Shown one piece after another: positions 42,374 through 51,684 of a stretch of DNA of 64,000 nt (position 1 is the stretch's first letter; every line of letters begins with the position of its first letter). Source of the stretch: Streptoverticillium olivoreticuli subsp. olivoreticuli (GTDB lineage Bacteria > Actinomycetota > Actinomycetes > Streptomycetales > Streptomycetaceae); contig NZ_CP031455.1 of the NCBI RefSeq assembly GCF_003391135.1, positions 3,379,001-3,443,000 on the forward strand, in the 5' to 3' direction. The notes beneath the pieces are model-generated. The model was given only the letters and a program-made list of their open reading frames with translations, ran no database searches and was not told where the DNA came from. The translations under genes and the position numbers were made by a program.

Positions 42374-43303
42374 TCTCAAACCCAGAAGCTCCCTCGCCGC
42401 GAACGTCTCGCCCAGTGGGCGCGTCGCGAAGTACGGGGTGAGGGCGCCCTCCAGTTCCTCCACCCCGAACGTTCCCTCGGCCGCGTCGAACTTCGCCGCG
42501 ACGCGGGGGCGCTCGACCACCGCGACCATCCCGCCGTGCACCACGAAGACCTGCCCGTTCACCCCGGCGGCCGCGGGGGACGCGAGGTAGGCGACAAGTG
42601 GTGACACATGGCCCGGAGCGAGCGCGTCCGGCTCGCCCTCCGGCGTGCCGACGCCCGCGAAGACGTCCTCCGTCATCCGGGTCCGCGCCCGGGGGCAGAT
42701 CGCGTTGACCGTCACCCCGTACTTGCGGAGGGCCTCCGCCGTCGACGTGGTGAGGCCGAGGATCCCGCCCTTCGCGGCCGCGTAGTTCGGCTGGCCCGCC
42801 GATCCGACGAGAAACGCCTCCGAGATGGTGTTGACGATCCGCCCGTAGACCGCGCGGCCGGTCGCCTTCGACCGTTCCCGCCAGTACGCGGCGGCGAAGC
42901 GCGTGGTGTTGAAGTGCCCCTTGAGATGCACGCGGATCACCGAGTCCCACTCGTCCTCGGTCATCGAGAAGACCATCCGGTCCCGGAGGATGCCCGCGTT
43001 GTTGACGAGGATGTCGAGCGATCCCCCGGTGCCGACGGCCAGTTCCACCAGTTCCCGGGCCTGCGCGAAGTCCGCCACATCACCGGTGTGGGCGGTGGCG
43101 AGGCCGCCGGCCGCCCTGATCTCGGCGACGACCTCCTGCGCGGGCCCGGCGGACGCCTCGCCGGAGCCGTCGCGGCCCGGGCGCCCGAGGTCGTTGACGA
43201 TGACGTGCGCGCCGAGCCGGGCCAGTTCGAGTGCCTCGGCCCGGCCGAGGCCGCGCCCCGCACCGGTGACGATCGCGGTGCGGCCCGCCAGGGATGTCGG
43301 CAC
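42329..43303 (-). CDS. Short-chain dehydrogenase (3-hydroxyacyl-CoA / 17beta-HSD4-type)
   Basis: A 324-aa SDR: nucleotide motif TGAGRGLGRAEALE, NNAGILRDRM, and catalytic Y-x-x-x-K in PNYAAAKGG. The HVIVNDLGRPGRDGSG segment and VRVHLKGHF resemble the dehydrogenase unit of peroxisomal multifunctional enzyme 2, which oxidises 3-hydroxyacyl-CoA. A downstream hydratase partner is two genes away (44,437). GTG 43303 follows AAGGAGG. The final 15 residues come from an intergenic repeat and are probably not conserved. Third in a KstR-box operon, 12 bp after the dehydrogenase gene. Confidence 0.92.
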   Translation of the reverse strand: MPTSLAGRTAIVTGAGRGLGRAEALELARLGAHVIVNDLGRPGRDGSGEASAGPAQEVVAEIRAAGGLATAHTGDVADFAQARELVELAVGTGGSLDILVNNAGILRDRMVFSMTEDEWDSVIRVHLKGHFNTTRFAAAYWRERSKATGRAVYGRIVNTISEAFLVGSAGQPNYAAAKGGILGLTTSTAEALRKYGVTVNAICPRARTRMTEDVFAGVGTPEGEPDALAPGHVSPLVAYLASPAAAGVNGQVFVVHGGMVAVVERPRVAAKFDAAEGTFGVEELEGALTPYFATRPLGETFAARELLGLRRRTPDGGDSSPSGV

Positions 43304-43315
43304 GGTTGCCCTCCT

Positions 43316-44392
43316 TCAGATCTCGACGCAGGTGCGCAGCGCCTCACCGCTGCGCATCTGGTCGAGGGCGTCGTTGATCCCGGCGAGCGGGACCCGGTGG
43401 GTGATGAGCCCGGCGAGGTCGATCCGCCCGGCCCGCCACAGGGCGATGGCCCGTTCGTAGGAGCGCATGATGTCGCCGCCGCCGTAGAGGGACGGCAGGA
43501 TCCGCTTCTCGTCGAAGAACAGCTCGAACATGTTGAGCCGGAAGTGGTCGTCCATCGCGCCCGCGCCGACGACGCAGAGCGTGCCGCCGCGCCGTGTCGC
43601 CCCGTACGCGGCACGGGCGGTGGCGGACTTGCCGACGACCTCGAAGACGTAGTCGAAGCCCTCGCCGCCGGTGATCCGGGCGACGGCGTCGCCGAGGTCG
43701 TCGGGCGCGACCGCCTCGGTGGCGCCGAAGCGCAGGGCCGCCTCGCGCCGGGACGCAACGGGGTCGACGGCGACGATCTGCGCGGCCCCGGAGACCCGTG
43801 CGCCCTGCACGGCGCAGATCCCGACGCCGCCGCAGCCGATGACGGCGACCGATGAACCGGCGGCCACGTCGGCGGTGTTGAGGGCCGCGCCGAGGCCGGT
43901 GGTGACGCCGCAGCCGATGAGGGCGGCGATGTCGTAGGGCAGGTCGTCGGGGATGGGTACGGCACAGCCCGCGCCCGCCACGACCTCCTCGGCGAAGGTG
44001 CCGGTGCCCGCGAACCCGAAGACGTCGGTGCCCTCGTGGCGGAAGTTGGGGGTGCCGGAGTTCATGAAGCCGGCCAGGCACAGCTGGGCCTGGCCGCGCC
44101 GGCAGGCGGGGCAGCTGCCGCACGGGGGCAGCCAGCAGACGAGTACGCGGTCGCCGGGCCGGAGGCCGGTGACCCCGTCCCCGACCTCGACGACGTCCCC
44201 CGCGCCCTCGTGGCCTGGGACGAAGGGGGCGGGCTGCGGCAGGACGCCGGACATGGCGGAGAGGTCGGAGTGGCAGAGCCCGGTGGCCCGCATCCGGATC
44301 CTCACTTTGCCGGGGCCGAATCCGGCGGTCTCGACGGAGTCGAGGACGTCGAGCTTGTCCTGGCCCGTCCGGTGCAGTACGGCTGCGCGCAT
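43316..44392 (-). CDS. Zinc-dependent medium-chain alcohol dehydrogenase
   Basis: A 358-aa enzyme. Catalytic zinc ligands in ATGLCHSDLS and PGHEGAGDV; structural zinc in CGSCPACRRGQAQLC; Rossmann motif VIGCGGVGICAVQ; C-terminal HRVPLAGINDALDQM. The class oxidises alcohols or formaldehyde-type adducts with NAD; substrate unknown. Lies 44 bp after the MaoC gene, 12 bp before the SDR gene, so the three act together, probably in acyl-chain or side-chain oxidation. Confidence 0.92.
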   Translation of the reverse strand: MRAAVLHRTGQDKLDVLDSVETAGFGPGKVRIRMRATGLCHSDLSAMSGVLPQPAPFVPGHEGAGDVVEVGDGVTGLRPGDRVLVCWLPPCGSCPACRRGQAQLCLAGFMNSGTPNFRHEGTDVFGFAGTGTFAEEVVAGAGCAVPIPDDLPYDIAALIGCGVTTGLGAALNTADVAAGSSVAVIGCGGVGICAVQGARVSGAAQIVAVDPVASRREAALRFGATEAVAPDDLGDAVARITGGEGFDYVFEVVGKSATARAAYGATRRGGTLCVVGAGAMDDHFRLNMFELFFDEKRILPSLYGGGDIMRSYERAIALWRAGRIDLAGLITHRVPLAGINDALDQMRSGEALRTCVEI

Positions 44393-44436
44393 GTGGGGCT
44401 CCTTCACTGGCTTTCGCACCCGGAACCCGGGCGCTG

Positions 44437-45294
44437 CTAGTCGTGGGCGACCACCGTGTCGGTCAGCACGGGCGCGTCCTCGCGCTCCACCACCGTCACC
44501 AGGACCTGCACCCGCCCGGGCGGCAGGCTCCACGCCCGGATGCGCAGCGTCTCGCCAGGGAAGACGACGCCGGCGAAGCGCGTCGCGTAGGAGCGGACGC
44601 GGGTGACGTCGCCCCCGAGGACCGTGTCCACGACCGTCTTGAGGGCGATGCCGTACGAGCACAGGCCGTGCAGGATGGGCCGGTCGAAGCCCGCGACGGC
44701 GGCGAATTCGGGGTCGGCGTGCAGGGGGTTCCAGTCGCCGGAGAGGCGGTAGAGGAGGGCCTGGTCCTCGCGGACGGGGCGCAGGGCGGTGACGGACGGC
44801 TCCGTCGCCGGGACGTCGAGCCGGGTGGTCGTGCCGCGCTCGCCGCCGAAGCCACCCTCGCCCCTGACGAAGATCTCGCTCTCGCTGGTCCACAACGGCC
44901 CGTCCGCGTCGGCGACATCGCAGCGCAGGACGATGACGGCGGCCTTGCCCTTGTCGTGGACGGCGGTGACGCGCGAGGTGTGGGTGGCCGAGCCGCGGAC
45001 GGGGATGGGCCGGTGCAGTTCGACGCGCTGTCCGCCGTGCAGCACTCCGGCCAGGTCGATGTCGATGCCGGGCGCGGAGAGGCCGCCGGCCAGGGCCATG
45101 CCGCCGCCCGCGACGGTCGCGAAGCTGGGCAGGACGTGGAGCCGGCTCTCCAGGGTGTAGCGGAGTTCGGCGGGGTCGGTCGCCGGGGTGCCCGCCCCGA
45201 TGCCCAGGTGGTAGAGCTGGATGTCCTTGTGGTCCCAGGAGAGTTCGGTGGAGCGGGGCTCGGCGGCGACCGCCTGCGCTGCGTCGATGGGCAT
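44437..45294 (-). CDS. MaoC-type (R)-specific enoyl-CoA hydratase, double hot-dog
   Basis: A 285-aa hydratase-2-like enzyme with two hot-dog halves. The active-site segment YRLSGDWNPLHADPEFA contains the Asp/His pair, and DRPILHGLCSYGIAL is the typical adjoining helix. It hydrates trans-2-enoyl-CoA to (3R)-hydroxyacyl-CoA, which the SDR of the same operon would then oxidise, so the operon splits the activities of multifunctional enzyme 2. First gene of the operon; a perfect KstR operator lies 38 bp upstream. Confidence 0.93.
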   Translation of the reverse strand: MPIDAAQAVAAEPRSTELSWDHKDIQLYHLGIGAGTPATDPAELRYTLESRLHVLPSFATVAGGGMALAGGLSAPGIDIDLAGVLHGGQRVELHRPIPVRGSATHTSRVTAVHDKGKAAVIVLRCDVADADGPLWTSESEIFVRGEGGFGGERGTTTRLDVPATEPSVTALRPVREDQALLYRLSGDWNPLHADPEFAAVAGFDRPILHGLCSYGIALKTVVDTVLGGDVTRVRSYATRFAGVVFPGETLRIRAWSLPPGRVQVLVTVVEREDAPVLTDTVVAHD

Positions 45295-45331
45295 CGGGGC
45301 AGGGCTCCTTCACGGCGATTTCACGGCAACG

Positions 45332-45345
45332 TAGAACACGTTCCA
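45332..45345 (-). promoter_or_regulatory. KstR-type operator before the MaoC operon
   Basis: TAGAACACGTTCCA fits the KstR consensus TNNAACNNGTTNNA at every fixed position. A second perfect match is at 58,035-58,048 beside a KstR-like gene. Confidence 0.75.
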
Positions 45346-45505
45346 GTCGACCCGTAGGCACCCATGTATAGCCGAACGCCGTGGGGGTGGGAAGGCCGCC
45401 GACCGGACGGCCGAGGCGGCGCCGGAGCCCTGGGACAAATGTCACGGGTCACCGCACACACTTGCATCTGCCCAGGTCACCGGGGTGTTCCTTAAGGTCG
45501 GAGGC

Positions 45506-46672
45506 ATGAAGCACAGCGCCGACTCGATGAAGCGGCACAAGCCGCCGAGGAAATTCGCCTTCCTGCCGTGGCTCTTCATGCTCACCGGGGACGTCCAGGG
45601 GCTGTTCACCGGGAAGGTGCCGCTGCCGTGGCTGGGCGGGGCCGGCGTGCTGGCCTTCGCCGTGCTGTACGGCGCGACGGTCTTCGCCGGTCTCGACGAG
45701 CGGCGCCGCCACACCCGTACGCCGCACGTGCTGCTCTCCGGGCTCGCGGCCGTGACCTACGCGCTGACCATCGGCTACGGCGGCGACTGGCTGCTGTGCT
45801 TCCCGCTGCTGTCGCTGACCAGCGGGATCGTGCTCAGGGAACGCGACGGCAACGGGCGCCGGCTGGGGCTCGTCGTCCTCACCCTCTCCGGCTCGGCCGG
45901 GCTGATCGGCAGCTTCCGCGGCGGCCCCTCGGAATCGCTGACCATCGGTTACGGCACCATGCTCTCCGGCCTCGTCACGGCCGCGATCCTCACCCTCTTC
46001 GAGACCGTCGCCCAACTGCGCGCCACCCGCGAGGAGCTGGCCCGCAGCGCGGTCGAGCAGGAGCGGCAGCGCTTCTCGCGCGACCTGCACGACCTGCTCG
46101 GCCACACCATGTCCGTGATCGTGGTCAAGGCGGAGGCCGTACGCCGGCTCGCGCCCCGCGACCTGGACGCGGCGCTCGGCCAGGCCGCCGACATCGAGGC
46201 CGTCGGGCGGCAGGCGCTCACCGAGATCCGCGAGGCCGTCACGGGCTATCGCGAGGGCAGCCTCACCACCGAACTCGACGGCGCCCGCTCCCTCCTCGAA
46301 GCCTCCGGCATAGAGGCGGAGATCCGCCAGTCCGGCCCCCCGCTGCCGCCGCAGTCCGCGGCGCTGCTCGGCTGGGTGGTGCGCGAGGGCGTCACCAATG
46401 TCGTACGGCACAGCGGTGCCGAGCGCTGCACGGTCGAGGTGCGCGGCGAGACCGACCAAGTGCACCTGGAGATCACGGACAACGGGCGCGGCGTAGGCTC
46501 GGCCCCACCCACGACGAAGGGTGGCACCGGGGGCACGGGGCTGAAGGGACTGACCGAGCGGCTGGCCGCCGCGGGCGGGTCCCTGACGTCCGGGCCGGAC
46601 GGGCGCCGGGGCTTCCGGCTCGTCGCGGAACTGCCGGTGGATTCGGAGTTCGAGGAGGACCGCAAGCGATGA
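45506..46672 (+). CDS. NarL/DesK-type sensor histidine kinase
   Basis: A 388-aa kinase: about five membrane segments in residues 20-170, then a HisKA_3 dimerisation helix with the phospho-His in RFSRDLHDLLGHTMSVIVV, N-box REGVTNVVRHSG, G-box DNGRGVG and GTGLKGLTERL. Such DesK-like sensors respond to membrane or envelope stress. ATG 45506 with AAGG 8 nt upstream. The TGA overlaps the response regulator ATG by ATGA. Confidence 0.93.
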   Translation: MKHSADSMKRHKPPRKFAFLPWLFMLTGDVQGLFTGKVPLPWLGGAGVLAFAVLYGATVFAGLDERRRHTRTPHVLLSGLAAVTYALTIGYGGDWLLCFPLLSLTSGIVLRERDGNGRRLGLVVLTLSGSAGLIGSFRGGPSESLTIGYGTMLSGLVTAAILTLFETVAQLRATREELARSAVEQERQRFSRDLHDLLGHTMSVIVVKAEAVRRLAPRDLDAALGQAADIEAVGRQALTEIREAVTGYREGSLTTELDGARSLLEASGIEAEIRQSGPPLPPQSAALLGWVVREGVTNVVRHSGAERCTVEVRGETDQVHLEITDNGRGVGSAPPTTKGGTGGTGLKGLTERLAAAGGSLTSGPDGRRGFRLVAELPVDSEFEEDRKR

Positions 46673-47274
46673 TCAAGGTGTTGCTCGCCGAGGACCAGGG
46701 CATGATGCGGGGCGCGCTCGCGCTGCTGCTCGGACTGGAGGAGGACATCGAGATCGTCGCCCAGGTCGGCAACGGCGACGAGATCCTGCCCAAGGCGCTC
46801 GAGACGCGGCCCGACATCGCGCTCCTCGACATCGAACTCCCGGGCCGCAGCGGCCTGGACGCCGCCGCGGACCTGCGGTCGGGGCTGCCGGAGTGCCGGG
46901 TGCTGATACTCACGACGTTCGGCAGGCCCGGCTATCTGCGCCGGGCGATGGAGGCCGGGGCCTGCGGCTTCCTGGTGAAGGACGGCCCGGTGGAGGACCT
47001 CGCCGCGGCGATCCGCCGGGTGCTCGCGGGCGAGCGCGTCATCGACCCGGGCCTGGCCGCGGCCGCGCTCGGCGCGGGCCCGAACCCGCTGACGCAGCGC
47101 GAACGCGACGTGCTGGCGGCGGCGGTGGACGGGGCGACGGTGGCGGACATCGCGGCGAAGGTGCACTTGTCGCCCGCGACGGTGCGGAACTATCTGTCGG
47201 CGGCGATCGGGAAAACGTCCACCCGGAACCGGATGGAAGCGGTGCGCGCGGCGCGCCAGAACGGCTGGCTGTAG
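46669..47274 (+). CDS. LuxR/NarL response regulator partner
   Basis: A 201-aa regulator. Receiver: AEDQ acids, phospho-Asp in IALLDIELPG, Thr in ILTTF, and Lys in LVKDG. C-terminal LuxR helix-turn-helix (LTQRERDVLAAAVDG, VHLSPATVRNYLSAAIGKT). ATGA overlap with the kinase gene shows a cognate pair. Likely regulates its own operon and membrane-linked genes; targets unknown. Confidence 0.94.
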   Translation: MIKVLLAEDQGMMRGALALLLGLEEDIEIVAQVGNGDEILPKALETRPDIALLDIELPGRSGLDAAADLRSGLPECRVLILTTFGRPGYLRRAMEAGACGFLVKDGPVEDLAAAIRRVLAGERVIDPGLAAAALGAGPNPLTQRERDVLAAAVDGATVADIAAKVHLSPATVRNYLSAAIGKTSTRNRMEAVRAARQNGWL

Positions 47275-47279
47275 CTCCG

Positions 47280-47650
47280 CTGCCGCCTGCGGCGGGCTTT
47301 GTTCCCCACCCCGCCCCTTCCCGCAGCGTCTGATGCTCGGCTCCGCCGAGGCCGGGGCTCCGCCCCGGACCCGTGACCGGGTGCGGCCCGGCGGGCGTTG
47401 TTCCCCAGCCCCGCCCCTTCCCGAAACCGGGGAGACCCCGGACCCCCTGAAGCGGCTGCGCCGCTTGTCCTCAAACGCCGGACGGGCTGAATTCGCTGGC
47501 TACGGTCCGCGAAAATCAGCCCGTCCGGCGTTTGAGGACGCGCCCGCAGGGCGCTCCCGCCGCAGGCGGCAACGGATCCGCGGCCGGGGGTCTGGGGCAC
47601 GCGCCCCAGTTTCGGGAAGGGGCGGGACCGGGGAAAGAGACCGTTCCCGC
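47280..47650. repeat. Large composite palindromic repeat (copy A)
   Basis: A 370-bp repetitive stretch. The inner core arms GTCCTCAAACGCCGGACGGG (47467-47486) and its inverse ending GTTTGAGGAC (47516-47540) enclose 30 nt. Outside them are mirrored modules: GCCGCCTGCGGCGGGC, GTTCCCCAGCCCCGCCCCTTCCCGAAAC in two pieces, and AGTTTCGGGAAGGGGCGGG with CCGCAGGCGGC on the other side. Copies B and C at 51.5 and 61.5 kb share the same modules. No gene is encoded. Confidence 0.85.
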
Positions 47651-47713
47651 GCAGGTGCCAGCCCCCCGGTAAGAGAGCATGAGCGCAGCAACCCACCGCC
47701 GCAGGAGGAAACC

Positions 47714-48361
47714 GTGCCGCCCAAACCCGAAACCCTCGCCGCTTTCGAAGCGGCGAAAGGCTTCATGCCGCTCGACGAAGGGCTCGCCCTGCACGCCGCC
47801 GCCGAAGCGGCAGCGGCAGCGCTTGCGCACCCGCTCCTCGAAGTGGGCACGTACTGCGGCCGGTCCACCATCCTGCTCGCCGACGCCGCCCGGGAGGCCG
47901 GGACGACGGTCGTGACCGTCGACCACCACCGCGGCAGCGAGGAGCAGCAGCCCGGCTGGGAGTACCACGACCCGACGGTCGTGGACCCGGACCCCGGCGT
48001 GGCCCGGATGGACACGCTGCCCACCTTCCGCCGCACGCTCTACAAGGCGGGTCTGGAGGAGCACGTCATCGCGGTCGTCGGCCGGTCGCCGCAGGTCGCG
48101 GCGGTCTGGGGCACGCCCCTCGGGCTGGTGTTCATCGACGGCGGGCACACCGACGAGCACGCCACCGCCGACTACGAGGGCTGGGCCCCGCACCTCGCCG
48201 AGGGCGGACTGCTCGTCATCCACGACGTCTTCGCCGACCCGGCGGACGGCGGCCAGGCCCCGTACCGCGTGTACCGCAGGGCCCTGGAGTCCGGCGCGTT
48301 CACCGAAGTCTCAGTAACCCGTTCCTTGCACGTTCTGCAGCGTACGGGCCTCGGGGTCTGA
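47714..48361 (+). CDS. Class I SAM-dependent methyltransferase
   Basis: A 215-aa protein of the methyltransferase_24 type: LLEVGTYCGRSTILLADAA is the SAM loop, VVTVDHHRGS the acidic strand and GLVFIDGGHTDEHATADYE the metal/substrate loop. Substrate unknown. GTG 47714 follows AGGAGGAAACC. Alone between the repeat and the amidase gene. Confidence 0.88.
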   Translation: MPPKPETLAAFEAAKGFMPLDEGLALHAAAEAAAAALAHPLLEVGTYCGRSTILLADAAREAGTTVVTVDHHRGSEEQQPGWEYHDPTVVDPDPGVARMDTLPTFRRTLYKAGLEEHVIAVVGRSPQVAAVWGTPLGLVFIDGGHTDEHATADYEGWAPHLAEGGLLVIHDVFADPADGGQAPYRVYRRALESGAFTEVSVTRSLHVLQRTGLGV

Positions 48362-48383
48362 GCCACGGCGTTAGCATCGCCGG

Positions 48384-49340
48384 GTGTCCAGAGGCAGTTT
48401 TCCCCGCATGCCCCGCTCGCCGGGCGGCGGCCGCACCCCGCTGCTCATAGCCGCGGCGGCGGTGGTCCCGGTCGGATTCCTGGGCTGGCTGCTGTGGGAC
48501 GGGAGCGGTGGCGCGGCGGACGACGGCAAGCGCCCGGCGGCCGCCGCGGCATCGTCCGCGCCGCCGCCGGAGCACCGTGCGAGCCCGTCCCCGCGGCCCC
48601 GTACGTCCGCGCCGGAGCAGCCGTCGCCGTCCGCGCCGGAGGCGGAGGGCACTCCGAGCGCCGACGGGCCGCTCAAGGGCAAGGTGGTCGTCGTCGACCC
48701 CGGGCACAACATCCACAACAGCGAGCACACCGCGGAGATCGACCGTTCCGTGGACATCGGCACGGGCCGCAAGGAGTGCGACACCACCGGCACGTCCACG
48801 GACGCCGGTTACGCGGAGGCGTCGTTCAGCCTCGACGTCTCCCACCGGCTCCGCCGGATCCTCCAGGCGCAGGGCGCCACGGTGCGGCTCACCCACGACG
48901 GCGACCGGCCGTTCGGGCCGTGCGTGGACGAGCGGGCCGAGATCGGCAACAAGGCGCACGCCGACGCCGCCGTCTCCGTGCACGCGGACGGCGCGGCCGT
49001 CGGCGATCGCGGCTTCCATGTGATCCTGCCCGCGGCGGTGAAGGGCGGCCGGGCGGACACCGGTCCGATCGCCGGGCCGTCGAAGGAGCTGGGCGCGCGG
49101 ATCGCGGGGAACTTCGTGCGGACGACCGGAAGCGCGCCGTCCAACTACATCGGCGGCGGCACCGGGCTCGACACCCGCTCGGATCTCGGCGGCCTCAACC
49201 TCTCCACGATCCCCAAGGTGTTCATCGAATGCGGCAATATGCGCGACCCTCAGGACGCCGCTCTGCTGACCGACCCGACATGGCGTGAGAAAGCGGCGCA
49301 AGGGATCGCGAACGGCATCGCGGACTTCCTGCGGAGGTAA
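48384..49340 (+). CDS. N-acetylmuramoyl-L-alanine amidase (Amidase_3), membrane-anchored
   Basis: A 318-aa enzyme with one N-terminal membrane segment (LLIAAAAVVPVGFLGWLLW), a long Pro/Ser/Ala linker, and an Amidase_3 domain from about residue 97: zinc ligands in VVDPGHN, EASFSL and SVHAD, catalytic Glu in FIECGNMRD. It cleaves the amide between MurNAc and L-Ala in peptidoglycan and acts outside the membrane. GTG 48384; ATG 48408 also possible. Confidence 0.92.
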   Translation: MSRGSFPRMPRSPGGGRTPLLIAAAAVVPVGFLGWLLWDGSGGAADDGKRPAAAAASSAPPPEHRASPSPRPRTSAPEQPSPSAPEAEGTPSADGPLKGKVVVVDPGHNIHNSEHTAEIDRSVDIGTGRKECDTTGTSTDAGYAEASFSLDVSHRLRRILQAQGATVRLTHDGDRPFGPCVDERAEIGNKAHADAAVSVHADGAAVGDRGFHVILPAAVKGGRADTGPIAGPSKELGARIAGNFVRTTGSAPSNYIGGGTGLDTRSDLGGLNLSTIPKVFIECGNMRDPQDAALLTDPTWREKAAQGIANGIADFLRR

Positions 49341-49504
49341 GTACCAGCAGGCCACAGGCATGTCACGAGGGTGATACGAAGGAGACGCCCCGACCGCTCA
49401 GGCGATAGGTTCACCCGTACGATGGGGGGCCACCCCCGCGCCCCCTCGCATCTCGCGTACCGGCGACAGCGACGAACTTGATCAACACTGACAAAGGATT
49501 TCAG

Positions 49505-50362
49505 GTGAACATCCGCTCCCTCACTCGAGGCGACGGCGTGGTGATCGGAGCAGCGGTGTTGCTGTTCATCGCCTCGTTCCTCAGCTTCTACTCGTACGAC
49601 TGCGGTCAGTCGTCGCTCTGCCCCACGGAGCCGAACGGCTGGAAGTCCGGTCTGTTCCCCGTACTGCCGTCGATCTTCCTCGCCGGGATCATCGCCGCCG
49701 CGCTCATCGTCGCCGCCCGTTTCCAGCCCGAGGGACGCAAGGTCGTCGGCATGGGCCTGGACCAGTGGGGCACCGCGTTCGCGGTGTTCGCCGCGTGGTC
49801 CTCGCTGTGGACGATCGTCGGCGGTGGCTCCCAGGTGTCCGCGGGTGTCGGCCAGATCCTCGGCCTGATCGCCAACCTCGCGCTCGCCGCCGCCGCGCTG
49901 CTCACGCCGCGCACCCCGGCGCTCAAGGCCCCGCTGATGGGTGCCCCGGGCCTCCAGGCCCCGGGTCCGTACGGCGCCGGCCCCAACCCGGGCTACGGCT
50001 ACCCGGGCGGCATGCAGCAGCCCGGTGCCGCCGGTCCGTACGGCGGCCAGCCCTCGTACGGCGGCCAGCCGCAGCAGCCCCAGCCGGAGCAGCAGGACCA
50101 CGGCATGGGCGGTGCGGCCGCCGCTCCGCAGGCCGCGGCGCAGCCCGCCGCGGCTCCGGCCGCGGACTTCGCCCCGTTCTGGTTCGCGGTGCCGGTGGCC
50201 CGTCCGCTGTACGCGGAGGACGGCTCCCCGACCCCGGTCGCCGAGCTCGCGCCCGGCACCTGGTACCTCGCGGTCGACCAGCGCGGTCCGGCCCTCGTCG
50301 CGCAGACGCAGGACGGCCGCCGCGGTGTGCTCCAGGACACCACGGGCATCCAGCGCGGCTGA
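49505..50362 (+). CDS. DUF5336-like membrane protein with Gly/Pro/Tyr-rich tail
   Basis: A 285-aa protein with four membrane segments in residues 10-130 (GVVIGAAVLLFIASFLSFYS onward), then a low-complexity Gly-Pro-Tyr-Gln tail and a C-terminal SH3-like or PASTA-unlike beta strip (FWFAVPVARPLY). GTG 49505 behind AAAGGA; TTG 49478 is less likely. Function unknown, common in actinomycetes. Confidence 0.8.
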   Translation: MNIRSLTRGDGVVIGAAVLLFIASFLSFYSYDCGQSSLCPTEPNGWKSGLFPVLPSIFLAGIIAAALIVAARFQPEGRKVVGMGLDQWGTAFAVFAAWSSLWTIVGGGSQVSAGVGQILGLIANLALAAAALLTPRTPALKAPLMGAPGLQAPGPYGAGPNPGYGYPGGMQQPGAAGPYGGQPSYGGQPQQPQPEQQDHGMGGAAAAPQAAAQPAAAPAADFAPFWFAVPVARPLYAEDGSPTPVAELAPGTWYLAVDQRGPALVAQTQDGRRGVLQDTTGIQRG

Positions 50363-50383
50363 CGCGCGACCGACCTCCTCGAC

Positions 50384-50410
50384 GGCCCGCCGGGTTCTTC
50401 CCGGCGGGCC
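50384..50410 (+). terminator. Intrinsic terminator
   Basis: GGCCCGCCGGG (50384-50394), TTCTT loop, CCCGGCGGGCC (50400-50410): a perfect 11-bp stem 21 bp after the membrane-protein stop, followed by GTCGTCTT. Confidence 0.9.
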
Positions 50411-50485
50411 GTCGTCTTGCCGGGCGCTGGACGGAGCCATACAGTCCCGTAATTGACATACCGTCAGTTCTCGTCGGGGGTGGCC

Positions 50486-51496
50486 ATGCGGCTCGGACTC
50501 GCGCTCGGCTACTGGGGACGCGGCCCCGACCCCCGCCACGTCGAGCTCGCCGTCGAGGCGGAACGGCTGGGCTACGACTCCGTCTGGACCGCCGAGTCCT
50601 GGGGTTCCGACGCCTTCACCACGCTCACCTGGATCGCCGCGCACACCCGGCGCGTCCGGCTCGGCACGGCGGTCGCGCAGATGGCCGCGCGCGCCCCGGC
50701 CGCGACCGCGATGCACGCGCTCACCCTCGACCACCTGTCCGGCGGGCGGATGCTGCTCGGCCTCGGGCTGTCGGGCCCCCAGGTCGTGGAGGGGTGGTAC
50801 GGGCGGCCCTTCCCGGACAGCCCGCTGACCGCGACGCGCGAATACGTCGAGGTCGTACGGCAGGTGCTGCGCCGCCGGGCACCGGTCGCGCTCGACGGCC
50901 GCTACCACCCCCTCCCCTACGACGGCCCCGGAGCCACCGGCCTCGGCAGATCCCTCAAACCGATCACCCACCCCCTGCGCCCGGACCTCCCCGTCCTGCT
51001 CGGCGCCGAAGGCCCCCGCAACATCGCCCAGACCGTGCGCATCGCCGACGGCTGGCTGCCGCTGTACTGGTCCCCGCTGCGCACCGGACTCCACACGGCG
51101 GCGCTCGCCGCCGCGCCCGAGGGGTTCATGGTCGCGCCACTGGCACAGGCGCGCCTCTGCGCGGACGTGGCCGAAGGACTGCGCCCGGTGAAGGCGATGC
51201 TCGGCTTCTACATCGGCGGCATGGGGCACGCGACCCGCAACTTCCACGCCGACCTCATGGCACGGATGGGCTTCGCCGGGGCGGCGGAGCGGGTGCGGTC
51301 ACTCTTCCTCGCGGGTCGCCGGGAGGAGGCGATCGCGGCCGTGCCGTCCGAATTCGCGGATGAGATCTCGCTGGTGGGGCCGCGGGGGAGGCTGGCGGAG
51401 AGGCTGGCGCTGTGGCGCGCGGGGCCGATCACGGATCTGCTGGTGATAGCAGGGGACGTGAAAACGCTGCGCGTGCTGGCGGAACTGAACGCTTAG
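50486..51496 (+). CDS. LLM-class F420-dependent oxidoreductase
   Basis: A 336-aa luciferase-like monooxygenase-fold enzyme. The start MRLGLALGYWGRGPDP and EAERLGYDSVWTAESWG are classic for F420-dependent members. LGTAVAQMAARAPAATAMHA and HLSGGRMLLGLGLSGPQVVE fit the same family. It uses F420 (or FMN) to reduce or oxidise an unknown substrate. ATG 50486; GTG 50480 is in frame. Confidence 0.92.
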   Translation: MRLGLALGYWGRGPDPRHVELAVEAERLGYDSVWTAESWGSDAFTTLTWIAAHTRRVRLGTAVAQMAARAPAATAMHALTLDHLSGGRMLLGLGLSGPQVVEGWYGRPFPDSPLTATREYVEVVRQVLRRRAPVALDGRYHPLPYDGPGATGLGRSLKPITHPLRPDLPVLLGAEGPRNIAQTVRIADGWLPLYWSPLRTGLHTAALAAAPEGFMVAPLAQARLCADVAEGLRPVKAMLGFYIGGMGHATRNFHADLMARMGFAGAAERVRSLFLAGRREEAIAAVPSEFADEISLVGPRGRLAERLALWRAGPITDLLVIAGDVKTLRVLAELNA

Positions 51497-51665
51497 CGCC
51501 TGCGGCGGGCTTTGTTCCCCACCCCGCCCCTTCCCGAACCGGGGCTCCGCCCCAGACCCCGAAGCACGCTCCGTGCGCTGTCCTCAAACGCCGGACGGGC
51601 TGATTTCAGCCCGTCCGGCGTTTGAGGACGCGGCCGCAGGCCGCTCCCGCCGCAGGCGGCAACGG
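51497..51665. repeat. Composite palindromic repeat (copy B) with perfect 24-bp core stem
   Basis: Bases 51580-51603 and 51606-51629 are a perfect 24-bp inverted repeat (starting GTCCTCAAACGCCGGACG) around only two bases. Flanking modules GCCTGCGGCGGGCTTTGTTC and CCCCGCCCCTTCCCGAAC on the left and CGCTCCCGCCGCAGGCGGC on the right recur in copies A and C. It separates the convergent oxidoreductase and metallopeptidase genes. Confidence 0.92.
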
Positions 51666-51684
51666 ACCCGCACCCGAACACCGG

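Noticed and set aside
47280..47650. Composite repeats as a CRISPR array
   Set aside because: Units are inverted and not separated by unique spacers, and no cas gene is present.
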